Shown here: piece after piece, positions 57,578 to 64,000 of the stretch
How positions within the stretch are numbered: position 1 is the stretch's first letter
How the letters are laid out: each line of letters opens with the position of its first letter
Assembly (NCBI GenBank): GCA_943788775.1
Contig: CALSRO010000007.1
Span: 1 to 64,000, forward strand
Length of the DNA: 64,000 nucleotides
From: an uncultured Flavobacteriales bacterium
Lineage (GTDB): Bacteria > Bacteroidota > Bacteroidia > Flavobacteriales_G > Salibacteraceae
Direction of reading: 5' to 3'
Translations under genes and position numbers: made by a program
The notes under the pieces: model-generated
Told to the model about the DNA's origin: nothing
What the model saw: the letters and a program-made list of their open reading frames with translations, nothing else
The model's database searches: none

Positions 57578-58492
57578 CTAGGCAGTTGTTCCAATTATTG
57601 TATTTCTTATTTCCTCAATCTTGTCAGAGATTTCCTGTAATACTTCATCCGACACAATGACTGAACTCTTACTCTTGATAATAGTCAAGTTTTGATCAGC
57701 CTTAGTTTCTGGTTCTACCCATTCGTATGAATATTCAACTTTATCGAAAATGACCTTTAGACCATTTAATTCGGTCACTAAGTCATCGAGTTCACCAGTC
57801 GTATTCACTTGTGATATTAATCCTATTAAATTTTCAAGGCTATTCTTCTGCTCACCTAAACGAGAACGTAGTTTCGGATTATCCATTTGTCCAGTCAACT
57901 TAGTAGTAAAGTATAAAGACTCAACCCAACCACCGTACAGAATTAGCGCACTGATATCTTCACTTTCATTCTCCTTAAGGTACTCATCGCTTAGGCTATT
58001 TAGTTCAGCGATCATAAGCAATAAAGAATCTCGATTCTCCATGTTACCTTCAAAACGCTTCATCAATGAAGTATACAAGGATGGAGATATTCCAATTTCA
58101 ACACCTAATTTCTTACAAGTTGCGAGCAGTGTGAATGCACTTTGCGATTGGTTGTAAATAAGCGAATAACCCAAGTCAGCGCCATAGACACCTAAATTCA
58201 TTGCCTGAGCATTCTTAGTTGTATACTTTGTGGCGTCCACTTCGGGATTTAACAAATCACCTGTAAAGTGACCGCCAACTTCTTCAATTAAAAATGCCGT
58301 TTCTAAAGGACTTGGAAGGTTGAAGAGTTTATCACCAACTTTCAAAAGCCCAGTGTTTCCACCTTCATTTGTTTTTGCTGACTTCTCAATATTATCACCT
58401 TCAGATGATTCAGAGTTGGAATCTCCTCCACAACTTGAAACAAATAGTCCAAGCGAGATAAAGCAGATTATAGATATTCTTTGAATATTCAT
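57578..58492 (-). CDS. Lipoprotein of the LPSPLET family
   Basis: A 304-residue lipoprotein (cysteine in LFVSSCGG) with an acidic linker and an all-helical body. It shares NLPSPLET, NLGVYGADLGYSL and YGGWVESL with the protein at 21540, so this is a second copy of the family in the window. Its start overlaps the end of the symporter gene by four bases. Function unknown. Confidence 0.7.
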   Translation of the reverse strand: MNIQRISIICFISLGLFVSSCGGDSNSESSEGDNIEKSAKTNEGGNTGLLKVGDKLFNLPSPLETAFLIEEVGGHFTGDLLNPEVDATKYTTKNAQAMNLGVYGADLGYSLIYNQSQSAFTLLATCKKLGVEIGISPSLYTSLMKRFEGNMENRDSLLLMIAELNSLSDEYLKENESEDISALILYGGWVESLYFTTKLTGQMDNPKLRSRLGEQKNSLENLIGLISQVNTTGELDDLVTELNGLKVIFDKVEYSYEWVEPETKADQNLTIIKSKSSVIVSDEVLQEISDKIEEIRNTIIGTTA

Positions 58493-60402
58493 GTAAGTTT
58501 AGAATTGCGGTCGAAGATATTGGTTTTTTTCAGAAACAATCGCAACGATATTACGGAGGTTATCCCCAATGTCATCTGAATAAATCCTATTGTATAATTC
58601 TCGAGTATTAAACTGCCAGTCGCGAACAGTATGAAAATGATGGTGGAAATCATAGATATCCACCCTCCAAACATCCATTTCATCGGTGTATTATCCAATT
58701 TCCCTCCTGAAATATTAGTTGGCCAAATACCATGTGGACGAACTCTTTGGAAGAAATCTTTCAGTGTTTGTTCAGACTGAGGCTTGGTTAAAAAGGTGGT
58801 CAAAAGCCAAATTATTGTGGTAAAAATCACTGTAAAGTAAAATGCTCCATTATTGTCCTTGAATGATTGTCCCATGGCCTCGGTAAGGTAAAAGTCACAA
58901 AATAGATATGCGATTATTGGTGCTATTGTCGCTGAAATTTCACTCCATGCGCTGATACGCCACCAATACCATCGTAAGATTAACACTAAGCCTAAACCCG
59001 CACCACATTGCATTAAGAACTCCCAAACACCCGAAATACTCGTAACAAAAGGGGTGACTGCAGCGCCAGCGATTAACACAAAAACGGTTGTTATGCGACT
59101 CAGCAAAACAAGGTTGAATCGAGATTTCCCATTATAAAGTGGAAGAATTAAATCGTTTACTAAGTAGCTAGCTCCCCAGTTCACCTGAGTACTGATGGTG
59201 CTTAGATATGCGGCAATAAATGCAGTGAACAGCAACCCAACTAGGCCAGTAGGTAAATAGTCCCTCATAGCGAATACAAATCCTAACCTTGGCTTATAAT
59301 AATATTCAATGTTTTGGATGTCGTTAAAAGAATAATCTGCGGGATATTCTGCTATAAAACCTTCGGATGTCGTGATTTTTTCAAATTCTGCCGTGGATGT
59401 TTTATGCTGTTCTAATTGGCTAAACAATTCGACATTATTGAATTCTGGAGAGTACAGAGCGATCGCGCATAACCCAACTATGATCCAAGGCCATGGTCGA
59501 ATGCAATAGTGTCCAACTTGAAAAAGTAGTGTTGCCCAAACTGAGTCTCTTTCGCTTCGTGTACTCATCATTCTTTGGGCCACATAACCACCACCTCCTG
59601 GCTCGGCACCTGGATACCAACTTGACCACCATTGAATTGCGACAAATGAGAGAAATGCGCCAATTGACAAGCTAAAACCATGAGCAAGATCGCTGCCGCC
59701 AGAACTAAAACTGGGTAGAAAATCGAATGTTTGTGGAGGAAGTTTTTCTTTTAACGCAGCAACTCCACCAACATCATCACTTGTTACTACTATCACGGCC
59801 AAAATAACGCAACCGATCATGGCAATTCCAAATTGAACCATGTCTGTAATAGCAACTCCTTTTAGACCTGAAAGGGCAGCATAAAAAACTGCCACGATCA
59901 TTATTATAAATGTGAAGCCCATCGCTTCAAACCGGCCAAGGTCAAAGAAAACTTCCAATAGAGTGATCATAGCTAAGTTAACCCAGGCGATAATTACAGC
60001 GTTAATAATCAAACCTAAATAGACTGCTTTTACCATGCGCAAATACTTCGCTGGTTTTCCTTCGTATCGCAGAGTGATAAATTCAAGTTCGGTTAATACT
60101 CCCGACCTTCTCCATAGAGTGGCAAAAAAGAAAGTAGTAAGCGCTCCTCCAAAAATAAACGACCACCAAAGCCAGTTTTTTGCAATTCCGCCTTGCGAAA
60201 CAAGCTCTGAAACCGCAAGTGGTGTATCAGCAGCAAAAGTGGTTGCGACCATGCTCAACCCTGCAACGTACCAAGGTAAATTGCGACCACCTAAGAAAAA
60301 ATCATTTAAACTCTTTCCCGCACCTTTTCGATAATATAATCCAATGCCTAAAGAGAGCAGCAGAAATGCGATAATAATGAGCCAGTCGATCCATTCAAGC
60401 AT
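58489..60402 (-). CDS. Sodium:solute symporter (SSS family)
   Basis: A 637-residue transporter with about fourteen helices: DWLIIIAFLLLSLGIGLYY first, then GGRNLPWYVAGLSMVATTFA (the family's helix 2 with sodium-site residues), ISGVWEFLMQCGAGLGLVLI and others. An inserted hydrophilic segment of about 60 residues lies near the middle. Substrate unknown. First gene of the leftward string; its start faces priA about 100 bases away. Confidence 0.85.
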   Translation of the reverse strand: MLEWIDWLIIIAFLLLSLGIGLYYRKGAGKSLNDFFLGGRNLPWYVAGLSMVATTFAADTPLAVSELVSQGGIAKNWLWWSFIFGGALTTFFFATLWRRSGVLTELEFITLRYEGKPAKYLRMVKAVYLGLIINAVIIAWVNLAMITLLEVFFDLGRFEAMGFTFIIMIVAVFYAALSGLKGVAITDMVQFGIAMIGCVILAVIVVTSDDVGGVAALKEKLPPQTFDFLPSFSSGGSDLAHGFSLSIGAFLSFVAIQWWSSWYPGAEPGGGGYVAQRMMSTRSERDSVWATLLFQVGHYCIRPWPWIIVGLCAIALYSPEFNNVELFSQLEQHKTSTAEFEKITTSEGFIAEYPADYSFNDIQNIEYYYKPRLGFVFAMRDYLPTGLVGLLFTAFIAAYLSTISTQVNWGASYLVNDLILPLYNGKSRFNLVLLSRITTVFVLIAGAAVTPFVTSISGVWEFLMQCGAGLGLVLILRWYWWRISAWSEISATIAPIIAYLFCDFYLTEAMGQSFKDNNGAFYFTVIFTTIIWLLTTFLTKPQSEQTLKDFFQRVRPHGIWPTNISGGKLDNTPMKWMFGGWISMISTIIFILFATGSLILENYTIGFIQMTLGITSVISLRLFLKKTNIFDRNSKLT

Positions 60403-60501
60403 GTTACAACATTATACTCAAAAAGATTGCTGGGGACATTCTGGGCTTTGAGTTTTGAACAAGCAATTGCGAAAGGATGTGATGACCATACATTCGCAGT
60501 G

Positions 60502-62952
60502 GTGACTGGCTTTTACATAAAGGTAATCTTACCCCTTGCGTTGAGAGGGGTGTTCACATATCGGGTACCTGAACACCTGATTGAAGAGATGGTAGTGGGT
60601 AAGCGGGTAGTGGTACCATTTGGAGCCAAGCGCTTTTATTCTGCTTTGATATATAAGGTAGAGGTTCAGCCTCTTCAGGGCCAAACTTTGAAAGACGTTT
60701 CATACGTTTTAGACAGCGAACCGATTGTTACTGAATCTCAACTATTGTTTTGGGAGTGGATCGCGTCTTATTATATGTCCGGTTTAGGAAGTGTTATGAT
60801 CACTGCTTTGCCGGGAGCAATGAGACTCAGCTCACAAACCACTGTCATTTTGGATCAAGTTGATTTTGAATACGATAAATTAACTGAAGTGGATCATTTG
60901 GTAGTCGCCAATTTAAATGATGATAAACCCGTTCCGATAAACACCTTAGAGGAACTTCACTCAAAGGCTGCTATACAGAAATCGCTGCACCATTTGATTG
61001 AAATGGGGATTGTAAAGCTGGATGAACAAATTGAAAAAGCTCCAAAGCCAAACTCGATTGACATGCTAGAATTGACTGAACAATTCGATGATGAAATGGC
61101 AATGTCAAATCTGTTAAGCCAGTTATCAAAAGCTCCAAAGCAATTGGAGGTAATGATGAAGTTCTTAGAGTTAAGTGACTTTTTTAGCGGAAATGCAGTG
61201 CGGGTTAGGCAAAAGGTATTATTAAATAAAACACAAGCAAGTGCCGCAATTTTGAAATCCCTAGAGTCTAGAGGGGTGTTTCATAGAGTCCAAGAATTAG
61301 AAAGTTATAGTTCTGATCAATTTTTGACGGATGAATTAGTGTTAACCGAAGATCAGAATCTCGCCTTTACTGAAGTAGAACAATCTTGGAAGAATAAATC
61401 GGTTGCCTTATTGCATGGTGTTACTGGTTCCGGAAAAACGCTCGTTTATGCCGAATTGATAAAGTCAATTGAAAAAGAAGGTCAAGTTCTTTTTTTAGTG
61501 CCTGAAATTGCCCTGACTACTCAACTAGTTGGACGGCTAGAGAAGCTACTTGGTTTTGAAGTGGCTGTATATCACAGTCGATTTTCAAATCGAGATCGCT
61601 TGACTAAGTGGATGCAAATGTTATCTGATGAAAAGCCTCGGGTGATTGTGGGAGCTAGGTCTGCGATATTTCTTCCATTCAGTAATTTGAAACTGATCAT
61701 AGTAGATGAAGAACATGAGCAAAGCTTTAAACAGCAAGAATCTTCACCTTATTACAATGCGCGTGACGCGGCTATATGGCTGGCTGCACAATTTAACGCA
61801 AAAGTGCTCTTAGGCAGTGCAACTCCAAGTTTTCAGTCTTACCATTCTTCCCTTAATGGAAAATATGGGTTGGTGCAGCTAAAGCAAAGGTTTGGTGAAG
61901 TTAAAATGCCGAAAGTTATCAGCGTGGATATGCGGACTGCACAGTCTAATAAGAGCATGAAAGCCGATTTTTCTGACGAGACTTTCGATAGCATAAAGCG
62001 AACACTTGCCTCGAATCAGCAGGTTATCATATTTCAAAATAGAAGGGGGTTCGCTCCATTTCAAATTTGTGAAGCTTGCGGCTGGAGTGCCGAATGTGTG
62101 AATTGTGACGTCAACTTGACATTTCACAAATACTTTGAAAAGTTACTTTGCCATTATTGTGGCTACAACATTAAGCTTCCCTCAAAGTGTCCGAACTGCG
62201 CTTCTGCCAAGTTGAAAATCAAAGGTTTTGGAACTGAGAAGGTGGAAGATGATTTAGAAGTGTTGCTACCAGAGGCGAGAATTGCTCGAATGGACCTCGA
62301 TACAACACGCAAAAAGATGGCACTTCAAAACCTCATTGATGCTTTTTCATCAGGAGCATATGACATATTGGTAGGAACACAAATGGTAACTAAGGGACTT
62401 GATTTTGATAATGTTGGTCTAGTGGTGGTCATGAACGCGGATTCTTTGTGGAATCGACCAGATTATCGAGCCTTCGAAAAGGCCTATCAATTACTAACAC
62501 AAGTGTCTGGTAGGGCAGGTAGAAAGAAAAAGCAAGGCACGGTGATGATTCAGACATACAAACCAGATCATCCCATTATCGAACAAGTTCGAACGGGCAA
62601 TTTCGTAGGCTTGTTCAATCATCAGATCATGGAGCGAGACCAGTTTTTATATCCACCTTTCTCAAGAATGATTCGAATCCAATTAAGCCATCAAGATGCA
62701 ACCCTCACTAAAAAAGCCGCAGCTTTTATGGGGTTGGAGTTAAAATCGTTTTTTGCAGACCGAGTTTTGGGGCCTGAAGAGCCATCTATCGCTCGCGTTA
62801 GAAATCGATACCTAAGACAGATGTTCGTTAAGTTGGATTTAAATCTATCGATAAAGAAGTCGAAGCAGAGCATTTGGCAAGCAGTGGATCTTATGGAGGC
62901 GCACGAAGATTATAGAAAGGTTAGAATTAGCATTGATGTTGATCCTGTATGA
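60502..62952 (+). CDS. priA: Primosomal protein N', replication restart helicase
   Basis: About 816 residues. The N-terminal DNA-binding domain begins IKVILPLALRGVFTYRVP. Walker A GVTGSGKT is at about residue 306 and the DEEH box in VDEEHEQSFKQQE. Two zinc sites follow in CEACGWSAECVNCDVN and CHYCGYNI...CPNC, and a helicase C-domain with GTQMVTKGLDFDNVGLVVVMNAD. PriA reloads the replisome at stalled forks. No ATG fits; GTG 60502 or 60499 starts at the conserved N-terminus, while TTG 60427 would add unconserved residues. Confidence 0.9.
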   Translation: MTGFYIKVILPLALRGVFTYRVPEHLIEEMVVGKRVVVPFGAKRFYSALIYKVEVQPLQGQTLKDVSYVLDSEPIVTESQLLFWEWIASYYMSGLGSVMITALPGAMRLSSQTTVILDQVDFEYDKLTEVDHLVVANLNDDKPVPINTLEELHSKAAIQKSLHHLIEMGIVKLDEQIEKAPKPNSIDMLELTEQFDDEMAMSNLLSQLSKAPKQLEVMMKFLELSDFFSGNAVRVRQKVLLNKTQASAAILKSLESRGVFHRVQELESYSSDQFLTDELVLTEDQNLAFTEVEQSWKNKSVALLHGVTGSGKTLVYAELIKSIEKEGQVLFLVPEIALTTQLVGRLEKLLGFEVAVYHSRFSNRDRLTKWMQMLSDEKPRVIVGARSAIFLPFSNLKLIIVDEEHEQSFKQQESSPYYNARDAAIWLAAQFNAKVLLGSATPSFQSYHSSLNGKYGLVQLKQRFGEVKMPKVISVDMRTAQSNKSMKADFSDETFDSIKRTLASNQQVIIFQNRRGFAPFQICEACGWSAECVNCDVNLTFHKYFEKLLCHYCGYNIKLPSKCPNCASAKLKIKGFGTEKVEDDLEVLLPEARIARMDLDTTRKKMALQNLIDAFSSGAYDILVGTQMVTKGLDFDNVGLVVVMNADSLWNRPDYRAFEKAYQLLTQVSGRAGRKKKQGTVMIQTYKPDHPIIEQVRTGNFVGLFNHQIMERDQFLYPPFSRMIRIQLSHQDATLTKKAAAFMGLELKSFFADRVLGPEEPSIARVRNRYLRQMFVKLDLNLSIKKSKQSIWQAVDLMEAHEDYRKVRISIDVDPV

Positions 62953-63365
62953 ATTTTTCAAGAACGGCCATCGAAAACGAAATCCGCTACAGAACCAGCA
63001 GAAGCAGTGGACCCGGTGGACAGAATGTAAATAAGACAGAAACCAGGGTCGAGGCAATTTGGAATATTATGGAAACCAATGCGCTAAATACTGAGCAAAA
63101 AGATAGACTCTTAGAGAAGGTTAAGACTAAAATAAACTCAAACAATGAAATAATCATTGCCGCTTCTGAAGCACGATCGCAACTTCGTAATAAGCAGATC
63201 GCAAAAGACCGACTGATTGATTTATTGGAGTCAAGTCTGATTCAGAATAAACCTCGAAAAAGGACTAGCCCAAGTAAAAACGCAGTCAAAAAAAGAATTG
63301 AGTCAAAGGTTCAGAAGGGGGAGTTAAAGAAAATGAGGGCCTGGAAATTCAAGCGCGATCACTAA
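62949..63365 (+). CDS. arfB: Alternative ribosome-rescue factor ArfB
   Basis: A 138-residue release-factor-like peptidyl-tRNA hydrolase that frees stalled ribosomes. It has the GGQ catalytic loop (SSGPGGQNVNKTETRVE) and a basic C-terminal tail (KKRIESKVQKGELKKMRAWKFKRDH) that enters the empty mRNA channel. Overlaps priA by four bases (ATGA) and converges with the next gene over four bases. Confidence 0.9.
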   Translation: MNFSRTAIENEIRYRTSRSSGPGGQNVNKTETRVEAIWNIMETNALNTEQKDRLLEKVKTKINSNNEIIIAASEARSQLRNKQIAKDRLIDLLESSLIQNKPRKRTSPSKNAVKKRIESKVQKGELKKMRAWKFKRDH

Positions 63366-64000
63366 AGATTTTCGAAATAAGACCAAAGCGGCTCTTTCGG
63401 GCAGGGCGCGACCAAGGTCAAATTTTCATCCGTAACAGGGTGTTTGAAACGAGCTTCTCGACCGTGAAGATGAATGCTGCCATCCGGATTACTTCTTTTT
63501 GCACCATACTTAAGATCACCTTTAATAATCGAACCTATATTAGACAATTGAACCCTAATTTGGTGATGGCGGCCAGTCTCTAAGTTTACCTCTATTAAGT
63601 GATAATTGTCAGCCGAGTTAAGAACCTGATACCTCAGTATAGCTTCTTTACAACCCTTCCTTGCTTCATCAGTCACATAACTCTTGTTCTGCTTTTCATT
63701 TTTAATCACAAAATCGCGCAAGTTCCCTGAAGTTTGAGATGGGAGTTTATCTACCACCGCCCAATACATCTTTTCGATGGTTTTGGTTCGGAACAACTCT
63801 GACATTCGACCCAGAGCCTTACTTGTCTTTGTGTAAATAACGATTCCGCTCACAGGTCTATCCAAACGATGCGGAATGCCAAGATATACGTTGCCTGGCT
63901 TATCATATTTAATTCGGACATATTCTTTGCATAAGTCAGCTAGTGTAACATCCTCGGTTTTATCCCCTTGAACTAATTCACCTGCTAGTTTATTCACCAC
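63362..64000 (-). CDS. RluA-family pseudouridine synthase, N-terminus beyond the window
   Basis: 212 residues are inside the window; only a short N-terminal piece is missing on the right. The catalytic aspartate lies in PHRLDRPVSGIVIYTKTSKAL and the RNA-binding segment in LETGRHHQIRVQL. The family isomerises uridine in rRNA or tRNA. No S4 domain is seen in the visible part. Which uridine is modified cannot be told. Confidence 0.88.
   Translation of the reverse strand: MVNKLAGELVQGDKTEDVTLADLCKEYVRIKYDKPGNVYLGIPHRLDRPVSGIVIYTKTSKALGRMSELFRTKTIEKMYWAVVDKLPSQTSGNLRDFVIKNEKQNKSYVTDEARKGCKEAILRYQVLNSADNYHLIEVNLETGRHHQIRVQLSNIGSIIKGDLKYGAKRSNPDGSIHLHGREARFKHPVTDENLTLVAPCPKEPLWSYFENL

Overview
The window reads as one chromosome segment of a Bacteroidota bacterium, most likely Flavobacteriales. 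The signs are a type IX secretion sorting domain (end of the gene at 46044-47630), a GldM-like domain, a TonB receptor with a carboxypeptidase-like N-terminal domain, a ribonuclease Y gene preceded by zapA and a 6S-Flavo-type RNA, and promoters of the TTTG / TAnnTTTG kind. I see no phage, CRISPR array, transposase, rRNA or tRNA.

Layout. 0-2.4 kb: end of ornithine aminotransferase, lipA (frameshifted), and a convergent secreted phosphatase gene with an in-frame stop exactly at its catalytic arginine. 2.4-8 kb: a lipoprotein, two DUF2157 membrane proteins, YhcH-like, GIY-YIG and hotdog proteins, and a flavoprotein. 8-12.3 kb: a 33-residue membrane protein, two secreted/membrane proteins, a DEAD-box helicase and queA. 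12.3-13.9 kb: an unusual patch of hairpins and two small membrane-protein genes, each enclosed by its own 14-bp inverted repeat, abutting the 3' remnant of a heavy-metal efflux TolC-like domain. 13.9-21.3 kb: an orphan CusB/CzcB-type adaptor, then a convergent complete TetR-adaptor-RND-TolC efflux operon with a palindromic operator. 21.5-32 kb: a lipoprotein, an AsmA-like protein, lipB (frameshifted), and a TonB receptor operon with an M23 peptidase. 32-34.2 kb: zapB-like, zapA, 6S RNA, rny. 34.2-46 kb: a Wzx/Wzy surface-polysaccharide locus. 46-50.4 kb: a T9SS cargo protein, a dicarboxylate symporter and an MFS transporter. 50.4-64 kb: a GNAT-nitrilase fusion, an ECF sigma/anti-sigma pair with a Spy-like protein, a long leftward gene string from a sodium:solute symporter to trmN6, then priA-arfB and a pseudouridine synthase.

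Reading-frame breaks are far from uniform: more than twenty fall between 35.6 and 49.3 kb, about six in the rest of the window, and none between 49.3 and 64 kb. Most that I could reconcile need one extra or missing base, often in a short run of identical bases, and conserved protein sequence continues across them. I read most as consensus errors in a poorly covered, strain-variable polysaccharide locus rather than gene decay, but the sequence alone cannot settle this. Interrupted genes are typed as pseudogenes with that caveat.

The most unusual structure is the pair of cassette-like units at 12456-13594. The outer bases of the flanking repeats are the same in both units, while the central bases differ between units and remain complementary within each unit.
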